A stretch of DNA of 64,000 nt from JBKCUI01 sp052161605 (GTDB lineage Bacteria; Planctomycetota; Planctomycetia; Pirellulales; Pirellulaceae). This document shows positions 18,101-25,654 of this stretch, in pieces. The stretch lies in NCBI GenBank assembly GCA_052161605.1, contig CP197409.1, one strand, 5' to 3'. Each line of letters begins with the position of its first letter. Position 1 is the stretch's first letter. A program made the translations under genes and the position numbers. The notes beneath the pieces were generated by a model. The model was not told the DNA's origin and did no database searches. It saw only the letters and a program-made list of their open reading frames with translations.

Positions 18101-19156
18101 TTAGCGGGTGGCGAACTGCGGCGTCGGTTGTGTCGCAACCCGCGATGCGTCAGCAGTACCTGAGAGGGATTCGATGAGCTCTTTGTGGTCGAGGTAGTTT
18201 AGGATCTCGACTCTCAAGTCGACCGGGAGATAGGAAAGCTTCAAAATCGGGTAACCCGTGCCCGGTTGATGGACGACCGCTTCAAACCAGTCTTGAGGAA
18301 TATTCGGCTCATAAATATCAAGCTTTGCTCCAAGCTTGTGCAAAGGGGTTGGAAAACTTCGCTGCTCAATTGTTGTTGCATAGTTGCGAGCGAAATTGCT
18401 CAAACGTCGCTGCTGACGCATGTAGTTCGTGGCCGCTTGTGCTGCGGCGTCATCGAACTCTTGATATGCCGCTACAACAAATCGATGCACCGATAGCACT
18501 CTTGGTCGCTTGCTCGAGGTGGAATCGATACCCACCGCTTCGATGGCGACGTCGAGCAAGTCGGCTCGCCATTCTCGTGGAACTTCGAAAACGATCCGAA
18601 ACGGGCGTGCTCCCTCCAGTGTATTTTGCGACGACTGCTTGACCTTAAAGTAAACCCCTTTGCGTCGCGCTAACGTTCCGGATGCAGTCGCTATTTCCAT
18701 CGAGGGACGCTTGGCAAAAGCGACGGTCTCATGGTTGCGATCATGGCCATAGGCATACCCGTAAACGGTACCGACACCTGGATACCCACCGACTCCTTTG
18801 ATAGCACCCTCTCTGTTGCGATCAGAATCCTGAGTCACTTGCATGGGTCCGACAACATCCGAAACCATTTCTGTTCTCGGTGAAAAATCTGCTACTTGAA
18901 CGTCATCGTGGCGACTCAAAACCCGAACGGTATACTCGGAGATTTGTGAATCCTTGCCAGGTGAGAACAGAGCAGAAACGTCGAGCTGAATCTCGACTTG
19001 GCGTGAGTTTGGCAGATGGCTCAGCATTCCTGGAGTGGTCACGTCTCTTGCCACAACCAGTGGGTTCACGTCAAAGGCGACGCGATCACCAATCCCCAAC
19101 GCGACGGAAAAACTACTACCGATCAGCAACGCAGTCAAAACAAAATGTCGGATCAT
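18101..19156 (-). CDS. Exported hypothetical protein
   Basis: A 351-residue protein when started at MIRHFVLTALLIGSSFSVALG, a clean signal peptide; the open frame runs 55 codons further upstream through Arg-rich non-protein-like sequence. The mature protein has an immunoglobulin-like or C2-like feel (VEIQLDVSALFSPGKDSQISEYTVRVLSRHDDVQVADFSPRTEM), a Gly/Tyr-rich loop (GVGGYPGVGTVYGYAYGHDRN), and a helical segment (AAAQAATNYMRQQRRLSNFARN). No known domain is recognised. The role is unknown; the signal peptide puts it outside the cytoplasm. Confidence 0.75.
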   Translation of the reverse strand: MIRHFVLTALLIGSSFSVALGIGDRVAFDVNPLVVARDVTTPGMLSHLPNSRQVEIQLDVSALFSPGKDSQISEYTVRVLSRHDDVQVADFSPRTEMVSDVVGPMQVTQDSDRNREGAIKGVGGYPGVGTVYGYAYGHDRNHETVAFAKRPSMEIATASGTLARRKGVYFKVKQSSQNTLEGARPFRIVFEVPREWRADLLDVAIEAVGIDSTSSKRPRVLSVHRFVVAAYQEFDDAAAQAATNYMRQQRRLSNFARNYATTIEQRSFPTPLHKLGAKLDIYEPNIPQDWFEAVVHQPGTGYPILKLSYLPVDLRVEILNYLDHKELIESLSGTADASRVATQPTPQFATR

Positions 19157-19589
19157 TTTCCTAGTGCCCCTTCCTTGACGTGGACCAGCTCGATCGGCTA
19201 GTCTCCGTTTCCTAGTGGTGTGTCGATCAACTTTACAAAGACCCTTGCACTCCGAGTAATCGTCATGTTCGATTTCTGTGGATCGAACAAGCAACTCTCG
19301 TTCCATCTTGGAAAAGAGCATCCCGTTTTTTGAACAAGCTGGTTCTAATCTTTCCTAGCTTGTGTTGACTGCCTGGCTTTACGATCAGAAAGCGACTCCT
19401 TTGTCAGAGCGTCTCCCCTCTTAGCCACGTGTGCTTACGAATAGTAGCAACCTGAGACGCTCGGACAATAAATCTCAAGCAAAATAAGATCGGACCATGT
19501 CAGTTTGGTGGGGGTTGATCGATTGGCAAATACTCTATATTGTCCAAGTTCACTGATCGATTTATGTTCCGACCTCAAAGTTTACCAAA
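19157..19589. other. 433-base intergenic region between divergent genes
   Basis: It separates the exported protein gene (minus) and gatB (plus) and must hold both promoters. AT-rich TTGGCAAATACTCTATATTG at about 19521-19540 is a possible promoter for gatB, but spacing does not let me fix -35 and -10 boxes. No RNA gene or repeat is visible. Confidence 0.4.
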
Positions 19590-21092
19590 ATGGCAGTAGC
19601 TTACCGTACGGTAATTGGCCTCGAAGTGCATGTCCAACTGAAGACCAATACGAAACTGTTTTGTCGATGCAGCACTGCGTTTGGTGCTCCGCCTAACACC
19701 CAAGTCTGCCCGGTCTGCCTAGGTTTGCCAGGCTCACTGCCTGTGCTGAATGAAAAAGCGATCGAGTTCGCAATCCGAGCGGGTTGCGGTTTGAACTCGA
19801 GAATTGCAAGTTTTACCAAATGGGATAGAAAAAATTACTTCTACCCCGACTTGCCCAAAGGCTATCAAACGAGCCAATTCGATTTGCCTATTTGCGGCCC
19901 CGGATTCTTGACTATCGATACCAAGGACGACGCTGGTAACACTGTTCCTAAAAAGATACGTATTGTTCGAGCGCACCTGGAGGAGGATGCTGGCAAGAGC
20001 TTGCACGACGAAGTCCACGGGAGCGCTGACACGCGAATCGATTTGAACCGAGCGGGCACACCGCTGCTAGAGATCGTCTCGGAGCCAGATCTATCGTCTG
20101 CAGAAGAAGCCAAGAGCTACCTAACCGAAATGCGGCTGTTGATGATGTATCTCGGGGTAACGGACGGCAACATGCAGGAAGGGTCGCTTCGCGCGGATGC
20201 GAATGTCAATCTGCATATCGACCGTGACGGCAAAGTCATTGCGACCCCGATCGTTGAGATCAAAAATCTGAACAGCTTCCGAGCTGTCGAGCGAGCGATC
20301 CAATACGAAGCAACTCGACAGTATGAGCAGTTTTTGGAAGATGGAAAAACCATCGGGCAAGCTCCAAAGCAAACGCGAGGCTGGGACGATGACGCTGGTG
20401 AAACCTTGCTACAACGAGAAAAGGAAGAATCTGCCGACTATCGGTATTTTCCATGCCCAGATCTTGTACCGGTTCTCATCACCCCTGAGGACATCGAAGC
20501 TCAGAGCCATGAGGCATCCTTAACCCCGCAGGTCGCTCGCCGCAAGCTGATCGAGGAGTTTGGCTTGAGGCCTGCCGATACCGAGGTTATCGTTCAGCAA
20601 GGTCGTGATCTAGTCTCCTATTTTCTAGATGTTGTTGCTGAGGGAGCTCAGCCCAAGCGAGCTTCGTCTTGGGTCCTGCAGGACGTTCTACGTTATTTGA
20701 ATGAAAACTCCGTCAGCATCAGCGAGTTCCCCATTTCGGCGGCTCATTTATCCAGAATCTTGCAGGCTGTGGAGGGTGGTAAACTGGATACCGCACGTGG
20801 CCGCGAGGTCTATAGCAAGCTACTCGATGCACCCGAGACTGTTGCATCCGAAACTGATCTGGATAAGCTCATATCGGATCACGCCGTCGTAGCCGTTGAC
20901 CAATCGGAATTAGAAACACTTTGCAAAGAGTTGTTGGCCGACAATCCAGACGTTATCGAGAAAGTGCGTGGTGGCAATCCTAAAGCCATCGCATCCCTCA
21001 TCGGGCAAGCGAAGAAGAAAAACAAGAACGCCGATCCGCGTCAGATTCAGGAAATCTGTTTGCGACTAATTAATGAGAGCAATGGAACGTGA
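19590..21092 (+). CDS. gatB: Aspartyl/glutamyl-tRNA amidotransferase subunit B
   Basis: A 500-residue protein of normal length. It opens YRTVIGLEVHVQLKTNTKLFCRC and has the family's CPVCLGLPGSLPVLN metal/core motif, RAGTPLLEIVSEPD and ADANVNLH blocks, and the C-terminal YqeY-like tail domain (IGQAKKKNKNADPRQIQEICLRLI). GatCAB amidates misacylated Glu-tRNA(Gln) or Asp-tRNA(Asn) in the cytoplasm; subunit B carries the kinase and tRNA-binding functions. gatA and gatC are not adjacent. Its TGA overlaps the GTG start of the next gene. Confidence 0.97.
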   Translation: MAVAYRTVIGLEVHVQLKTNTKLFCRCSTAFGAPPNTQVCPVCLGLPGSLPVLNEKAIEFAIRAGCGLNSRIASFTKWDRKNYFYPDLPKGYQTSQFDLPICGPGFLTIDTKDDAGNTVPKKIRIVRAHLEEDAGKSLHDEVHGSADTRIDLNRAGTPLLEIVSEPDLSSAEEAKSYLTEMRLLMMYLGVTDGNMQEGSLRADANVNLHIDRDGKVIATPIVEIKNLNSFRAVERAIQYEATRQYEQFLEDGKTIGQAPKQTRGWDDDAGETLLQREKEESADYRYFPCPDLVPVLITPEDIEAQSHEASLTPQVARRKLIEEFGLRPADTEVIVQQGRDLVSYFLDVVAEGAQPKRASSWVLQDVLRYLNENSVSISEFPISAAHLSRILQAVEGGKLDTARGREVYSKLLDAPETVASETDLDKLISDHAVVAVDQSELETLCKELLADNPDVIEKVRGGNPKAIASLIGQAKKKNKNADPRQIQEICLRLINESNGT

Positions 21093-21577
21093 AGGCATTA
21101 GACGCAACTCGCATCGAGAACGCCTTAGGGCTAGCGCTCCGGTTCCATCAGGGGCAGCGTGACAAGTTGGGTGCACCTTATGTATTGCATTTGCTGAGCG
21201 TTGCCTCAAAAGCAGAGGACGCAATCGTCATGCAAGCGGCGCTTCTGCATGATTTGCTCGAGGACACGGATGCGAAGAAAGAGGATTTGGTCGCTGCGGA
21301 CATTGATCCAGCAGCTATCGAGGCGATCGAGCTGCTCACTCATGATTTGAGTGAGACCTATGCTGCCTACGTCATCCGTCTCAAGCGGAATGCAATTGCC
21401 AAGGCAGCGAAGTTGCTCGACCTGCACGACAACTATCGCCTAGACCGCGTGGCGTACCGACTCGAACACAGAGAATCGGACGCAAAGCGAATCCAAAAGT
21501 ACATACTCTCCAAGCAATATCTGAGTGACGAAATCTCGGAGGAATGCTACACGCAGGCAATGCGAGAGCTTGAGTAG
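21089..21577 (+). CDS. HD-domain (RelA/SpoT hydrolase-like) protein
   Basis: A 162-residue protein starting with GTG inside the gatB stop (GTGA overlap). It shows the metal-dependent phosphohydrolase pattern of the small RelA/SpoT-type HD proteins: RFHQGQRDKLGAPYVLHLLSVA, then AALLHDLLEDTD with the paired His-Asp, and KLLDLHDNYRLDR downstream. These stand-alone HD proteins (Mesh1-like) can hydrolyse ppGpp or related nucleotides; this is family knowledge, not shown here. Coupling to gatB may link it to translation or stringent control. Confidence 0.85.
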   Translation: MKALDATRIENALGLALRFHQGQRDKLGAPYVLHLLSVASKAEDAIVMQAALLHDLLEDTDAKKEDLVAADIDPAAIEAIELLTHDLSETYAAYVIRLKRNAIAKAAKLLDLHDNYRLDRVAYRLEHRESDAKRIQKYILSKQYLSDEISEECYTQAMRELE

Positions 21578-21580
21578 CTC

Positions 21581-21615
21581 GTACCCGTTCAAGGCCTTCG
21601 GTCGTGAACGGGTAC
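21581..21615. terminator. Perfect 11-bp hairpin downstream of the HD gene
   Basis: GTACCCGTTCA (21581-21591) pairs perfectly with TGAACGGGTAC (21605-21615) across a 13-base loop. It lies four bases after the stop codon, where a terminator would be expected, but no T-run follows, so it may be a REP-like palindrome or a Rho-independent terminator of weak type. Confidence 0.5.
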
Positions 21616-21650
21616 CATCTGTACCGGTGGCTTACGCACACCGGCAATTC

Positions 21651-21890
21651 ATGTGCCGCCCATCCAGACTAAGAACGATCCCCCCCACTATCCCGCAGTT
21701 CGTGGTTTCCTTTTGGCATTCCTTCAATAGCGGGAAAGCGGTTTGTTTCTAAAGTCCGCATCTTGGCTATGGCTTTGTAATCGAGCTCTGCACGTGTGGT
21801 TGCCTCTGAAAGGAGTGGTCCCGATGGAGCGCCGACCACTTTTGCATTCAATCACAGGCGGGACAATTCGTCTGTTGACTAGAATGCTGT
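21651..21890. repeat. Mosaic dispersed repeat, copy 1 (blocks B and C)
   Basis: Block B (GCCGCCCATCCAGACTAAGA, through CGCAGTTCGTGGTTTCC) recurs near 26888-26962. Block C, from about 21714 to 21890 and containing GTGTGGTTGCCTCTGAAAG and GTGGTCCCGATGGAGCGCCG, recurs imperfectly at about 29015-29200. Open frames inside it are side effects of the repeat. It lies immediately upstream of the first Cys-rich operon. Confidence 0.65.
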
Positions 21891-21974
21891 GTGCACATGT
21901 CCCCTCACCATATCCTTCTCCCCATGTCGTGACCGCACCCCCGGATGGTGGTTTCGAAAATCTCAATAATTTTC

Positions 21975-22003
21975 TTGACACGGGTTTTTGAATCTGTTTC
22001 AAT
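21975..22003 (+). promoter_or_regulatory. Probable sigma70-type promoter of the first Cys-rich operon
   Basis: TTGACA (21975-21980) and TTCAAT (21998-22003) with 17 bases between. The same context (TTCTTGACA, then GGTTT and AATCTGT in the spacer) occurs before the third operon at 61543-61571 (minus) and before the gene ending at 54516 (55570-55598, minus), and a looser version at 29394-29422, which supports function. Confidence 0.6.
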
Positions 22004-22058
22004 TCGCCTGCCGGGATCTTGCCCCGCATTTACAACCCTCAATCGAGAACAACGCCAA

Positions 22059-22112
22059 ATGCCTAGACCGCTATCCGCTATCCGCTATCCGCTATCCGCC
22101 GATCATGGCTAG
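22059..22112 (+). CDS. Possible leader ORF containing four 7-bp repeats
   Basis: ATG at 22059 opens a 17-codon frame (MPRPLSAIRYPLSADHG) that ends in TAG at 22110-22112, overlapping the ATG of the lipoprotein gene at 22105 by eight bases. It contains four perfect copies of CTATCCG (22071-22098). The equivalent leader on the minus strand at 61434-61487 has the same length and the same overlap, which argues that the arrangement is selected. No good Shine-Dalgarno site is visible for this copy. Confidence 0.45.
   Translation: MPRPLSAIRYPLSADHG
22071..22098. repeat. Heptanucleotide tandem repeat (CTATCCG)x4
   Basis: Four exact copies of CTATCCG end seven bases before the lipoprotein ATG. Because seven is not a multiple of three, gain or loss of a unit changes the frame relation between the upstream ATG (22059) and the lipoprotein. 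Counterparts precede the two paralogues (29474-29508 and 61448-61475), with different unit sequences. Confidence 0.9.
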
Positions 22113-22590
22113 CGGTTTCTCAACCGGATTTTTGTCTTTGCTCGTCTCTTTCTCCGGTTGCCATCCTAGCGCGGTAAGTACAACCGATTCACGGAGTTCT
22201 ACGGTAGCCACTGTTTCTCAAGGTAGAACTACAAAGCGCGAGAAGGATCTAGGTGTTATCTTCATTGATGAAGCCAGCTATGTCGCTTTTCCTCTGGCCG
22301 ATTTAGGGCTGAATTCAGGCGAAGAGATTGCGAACCTATCGTCTTCTTGCGATTGTGTTGTTCCAAGCGTGTGTGATGCTCAGAAGCCGTTTCAGTCAAC
22401 AGGCCGCGTCCTTAGACTTGATTTTCGTAAAGAGACTCAATCGTCGGAAAGCAAAGGCTTTCATCCTCAGAGTCTAGGCGTGACTATAAGCGTTAAATAT
22501 GAGAGTGGAGCTACTGAGTCCGTTACATTTCTAATGCTTCACACCGTCCGATCTACCCCTAATCGTACTAATGCGGGAGGTGGAGCATGA
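22105..22590 (+). CDS. SSCDC-motif lipoprotein (first gene of operon 1)
   Basis: A 161-residue protein from the ATG at 22105. A hydrophobic leader (FSTGFLSLLVSFSGC) ends in a lipobox with Cys19. The mature part shares long blocks with the paralogue at 60956-61441: KDLGVIFIDEASYVAFPLADLGL, SSSCDCVVPSVC, RVLRLDFRKE and SVTFLMLHTVRS. A more distant paralogue is at 29526-29978. The SSCDC motif resembles the SCGC motif of DUF1573 proteins. No Shine-Dalgarno site precedes the ATG; translation may depend on the overlapping leader frame. Function is unknown; the location should be periplasmic or outer-membrane facing. Confidence 0.75.
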   Translation: MASGFSTGFLSLLVSFSGCHPSAVSTTDSRSSTVATVSQGRTTKREKDLGVIFIDEASYVAFPLADLGLNSGEEIANLSSSCDCVVPSVCDAQKPFQSTGRVLRLDFRKETQSSESKGFHPQSLGVTISVKYESGATESVTFLMLHTVRSTPNRTNAGGGA

Positions 22591-22793
22591 ACGACGCTCA
22601 AACCAGTCATCTCCTATCTGCTAACGACGATTGCAGGGAGCCACAAACCTTCTCCCTGCGACTGGGTGGGGCGACTGAAGAGAGGGAAGGGCATTCCCAC
22701 GGGGCATTTTCCTAATCTCGATGGTCGCGTCATGCGTTCTATGAACATTTCGTTCTTATTGATCCGTTTACACCTAGTAAGGAGTTTTTAGAC

Positions 22794-23279
22794 ATGACTC
22801 AAATCAAGTTTTTTGTAAGTCGCTTTTTTTTCGCCCTAGTAATTCTGGTCTTTGGTGCTGGATTCTGGGTCCTTGAAACGAGGGGGTGTCGAAAGCTGTC
22901 AGAAGACGAATCGATGAGGTTGCTCGGCGGGCAAGGTCCGGGGGGTGGTGGCTGGACACCGTGGCTTACCCCAGGTCAATGCGGGCTTGTTTCTCCTGAT
23001 TGTATGGGGCCCTCTTACATTTGTGAAATTCGCGACAAGGATTCATGTGACGGTATTGGGGTCTATCTTATGGGAGGACCGTCTGAGGGTTGTGTCGGTC
23101 TAGCCGAATTGGTCAATTTATCCTGCCGCGAATCGCTGGCGACGGCTAATACTCCTTGTGCATCTTACTTTAGGTGTAAATGGTTTGGTGAGTTAGGTGG
23201 ATGTGGTATAACTATCCAAGGTCCCCCACTGAATCCTTTATCAGTATTCGCCCCCGCAGACTGTCAAACGGCGCCATGA
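22794..23279 (+). CDS. Double-glycine-leader, cysteine-rich exported protein
   Basis: A 161-residue protein with TAAGGAG nine bases upstream of the ATG. Residues 7-27 form a hydrophobic segment (FVSRFFFALVILVFGAGFWVL). Then LSEDESMRLLGG (35-46) matches the double-glycine leader consensus LSxxE-x-x-x-(L/I)-x-GG recognised by C39 peptidases. The predicted mature part begins QGPGGGGWTPWL and has ten cysteines (63, 70, 77, 85, 100, 111, 122, 128, 137, 157), an even number compatible with disulfides. A C39-like peptidase is encoded two genes downstream. Unlike classical bacteriocin precursors it has a membrane segment before the GG motif. Ends in an ATGA overlap with the next gene. Confidence 0.75.
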   Translation: MTQIKFFVSRFFFALVILVFGAGFWVLETRGCRKLSEDESMRLLGGQGPGGGGWTPWLTPGQCGLVSPDCMGPSYICEIRDKDSCDGIGVYLMGGPSEGCVGLAELVNLSCRESLATANTPCASYFRCKWFGELGGCGITIQGPPLNPLSVFAPADCQTAP

Positions 23280-24202
23280 ACATGAGTAACAGAACCAATC
23301 TGATCGCGTCAATTCTCTTCTTAATCGCAGTACCTTTTGTTTCAATTGTGTATGGTCAAGACACGGTTCTAATGAGGTATTCAAAAGCCTCGCTACCCGA
23401 AGGTGTTGACACCTATGACTTCACCATGACTTCTATGTTCGGCGACTCGTCTGGGATAGTTTCGCAGACTGACGGAAAAATTCGAATCGTTATTCAAGTA
23501 AAAGCAATTGGCAGAGAAACTACTGATAACGCAAATCTAGAGATATATTGCAGTAAGGGTCGAGTGCTTGTCGTTGATCGACAGATGCGGAAAGCGACGT
23601 TGCACTCCGGATCATACCAAACTCTTCCGGTTTTTTCGGCAGCATACTTCAAAGTACTTCCCGATCATGGATGGACCTACTTCGCCAATAGGCCTCTTTC
23701 CGAATGGCTACCAGGAGGTTTTGCATCACCACGTGTACATTCGTTTTCGACCGAAACTGACGAGAGCGGATACCTTCTGCTGCGAAGACACGTGGAAAAT
23801 GAGGGCTATTTGCAGATAACTTATGATCAGTCGATGGGAGTTCCAATCGCCTGTTCGGGCATTGACGGAAGGGGCGTCAGCGGTTCGCTGTCGGCGAAGT
23901 TCAAGTGGCAGCAGATCGGAAACGGCTATGTCTTGGAGGAATTCAACGAATGGGAAAAAGTTGACGGTAAAGATCAAACTAGGATCAGTTTGAAGAATTT
24001 TAACTTCAGGACCGAAACGCCAGAAATTCAGGACATTGAACTGATTTTGGGATCCCTGCCCGTTGGATTCATCGTTGCCGAGAGAGACAAAAACGGACGC
24101 ATTGCGAAATCAAGACATATAGGAGGCTTAAATGGCAAGGTTACGAGTACTCTGTTGGATTTGGGCAATTTTGTTCGCCAGCATCTCGATTCAACGAGGT
24201 AA
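23276..24202 (+). CDS. Exported protein of unknown function in operon 1
   Basis: A 308-residue protein; ATG at 23276 overlaps the previous stop. It has a signal peptide (LIASILFLIAVPFVSIVYGQ) and a beta-rich mature part without recognised domain, loosely reminiscent of LolA/RseB-type lipoprotein-binding folds. Its C-terminal pattern LPVGFIVAERDKNGRIAKSRHIGG resembles LPIGTLIESKPQGGQGPASTRYIGG-type sequence at the end of the protein encoded at 54516-55550, so the two look homologous. The last 71 bases overlap the next gene, which brings its own AGGAGG. Confidence 0.7.
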   Translation: MNMSNRTNLIASILFLIAVPFVSIVYGQDTVLMRYSKASLPEGVDTYDFTMTSMFGDSSGIVSQTDGKIRIVIQVKAIGRETTDNANLEIYCSKGRVLVVDRQMRKATLHSGSYQTLPVFSAAYFKVLPDHGWTYFANRPLSEWLPGGFASPRVHSFSTETDESGYLLLRRHVENEGYLQITYDQSMGVPIACSGIDGRGVSGSLSAKFKWQQIGNGYVLEEFNEWEKVDGKDQTRISLKNFNFRTETPEIQDIELILGSLPVGFIVAERDKNGRIAKSRHIGGLNGKVTSTLLDLGNFVRQHLDSTR

Positions 24203-25652
24203 CGGTAGTGATGGCGATTGGAAACAAGCCGCATTAGCGATGGAAAGCAAATGCGGTCCTGCTTGTCTTTATGTTTTATTAACTGCATTACAATTGGACC
24301 TTCCAGATTTTGATGGATTCGCAAGAGGATTTCGAAATCATGGAAACAACATCAGCCTGTATGACCTTGAGCGGAAGTGTCAAGAATACTCCGTTGAAGC
24401 AAAGTGTCTCGCCGTCTCAGTTCCAGAAATCAACTCATGGCAGACCTGTCTGTTCATCGCCCATCTCAAAGAAGGGCACTTTGTATTGATGGCAAGAAAC
24501 CATGGAAACAAGTTTCTGCTTGTCGACCCTCCGAACCAAAGGATAGTGGATATTTCAGAGGTTCAAGAATCCCTCTCAGGAAACGTTCTCTTGGTTGGAT
24601 CGTTGGCGCGTTCATCACGGGGCATTGTTTTTTTCTTGGGATGGAGTGCCATTTTTTTCATGCTAATCGGAGTCGCATATGTCTTGTTTTTTCAGCGTCG
24701 TCTTTTTGTTTGGCGTAGACGGAGAGGTATCTCATCGGGTTTTACAATTGTGGAACTCTTGGTGGTCTTGGCAATACTAACCTTGTTCATTGGACTCTCT
24801 GCCAGTGCATTGCATGCGGCTAGGGAGTCGGCCCGTCGTTTGGCCTGTAGCAATAACCTGCGGCAGATTGCTATGGCAATGCAGAATTACACGTCCGGTT
24901 TTCGTCAGTTTCCAGCAGGCGCAGGCTCCCCAAAGCAAGAGAGCCCCTACTATGCAATTCAAGTTTATATGGAGAAGAACGAAATCGACTTAGGTAGATT
25001 CTACTTTGGGACAAAGCAAATAAATTCACTATTCGTCTATAGTCCTAATGTCGTAAGTTGTCCAAGTGATCCGATTGAAAAGTGGGGGAGCTACAGATTT
25101 TGCACCGGGGATTCAGCCTACGCAGATAGGCGTTACCCGTTGCGATTGCAACCAGGAAGAGGCGTGTTCCTATTTCCCGGTTCGGTTAGACTTGCCGAGG
25201 TCACGGATGGATTATCGTATACGGCTATCGTTTCCGAGAGAAAGAAAAGTGATTTGCATTCCCCAAGGCAACTGGGAATTGTTTACGCGAACCTTACATC
25301 CGGGCTGCATAGTCAATTGCCGTTAACTGGGGAAATTGATTCGAGATGCGATTCAAGTGGTTCTCTTCCGTATTATATGTTTTCAGGAAGAGATTGGTTG
25401 TGCAGTGGTTTGCTTGGATCGTGGTACAACCATGTCCGCGGGCCTAATGCGATTCACGACTGTACCGTTGAAAATTCTGCGACGTCAACGGTTACCATTG
25501 GAGGAATTGTATCAGCCTCGAGCTACCACAATGGCTGTAACGTGGCTTTCGCCGATGGTTCCGTTCGTATCTACAGCTCAACTGTAGATACCATCGTGTG
25601 GCGATCATTCGGTTCGAAAAGTGGCGGCGAAGCGACTGTAGAGGTTGAGTAG
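24132..25652 (+). CDS. C39-like peptidase fused to a type IV prepilin-like DUF1559 protein
   Basis: A 506-residue protein; AGGAGG five bases before the ATG. Residues 1-22 are a signal peptide or anchor. Residues about 28-158 look like a C39-type cysteine peptidase: SKCGPACLYVLL with candidate nucleophile Cys41, GHFVL with His116, and VDP with Asp132; the usual oxyanion Gln six residues before Cys is not obvious. A transmembrane helix follows (164-188), then an Arg-rich stretch and a complete prepilin cleavage/methylation motif G203-FTIVELLVVLAIL with Glu208 at +5. The remainder is DUF1559, with the typical NNLRQIAMAMQNY and CNVAFADGSVRIY blocks. The topology places the peptidase outside and the prepilin site inside, so prepilin peptidase would split the two halves. 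Confidence 0.8.
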   Translation: MARLRVLCWIWAILFASISIQRGNGSDGDWKQAALAMESKCGPACLYVLLTALQLDLPDFDGFARGFRNHGNNISLYDLERKCQEYSVEAKCLAVSVPEINSWQTCLFIAHLKEGHFVLMARNHGNKFLLVDPPNQRIVDISEVQESLSGNVLLVGSLARSSRGIVFFLGWSAIFFMLIGVAYVLFFQRRLFVWRRRRGISSGFTIVELLVVLAILTLFIGLSASALHAARESARRLACSNNLRQIAMAMQNYTSGFRQFPAGAGSPKQESPYYAIQVYMEKNEIDLGRFYFGTKQINSLFVYSPNVVSCPSDPIEKWGSYRFCTGDSAYADRRYPLRLQPGRGVFLFPGSVRLAEVTDGLSYTAIVSERKKSDLHSPRQLGIVYANLTSGLHSQLPLTGEIDSRCDSSGSLPYYMFSGRDWLCSGLLGSWYNHVRGPNAIHDCTVENSATSTVTIGGIVSASSYHNGCNVAFADGSVRIYSSTVDTIVWRSFGSKSGGEATVEVE

Positions 25653-25654
25653 TG

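Noticed and set aside
21724..22029. Open frame of 101 codons on the minus strand upstream of operon 1
   Set aside because: It lies in the dispersed repeat and promoter region; its sequence is Arg/Pro-rich and similarity to the frame at 28830-29219 is explained by the DNA repeat.
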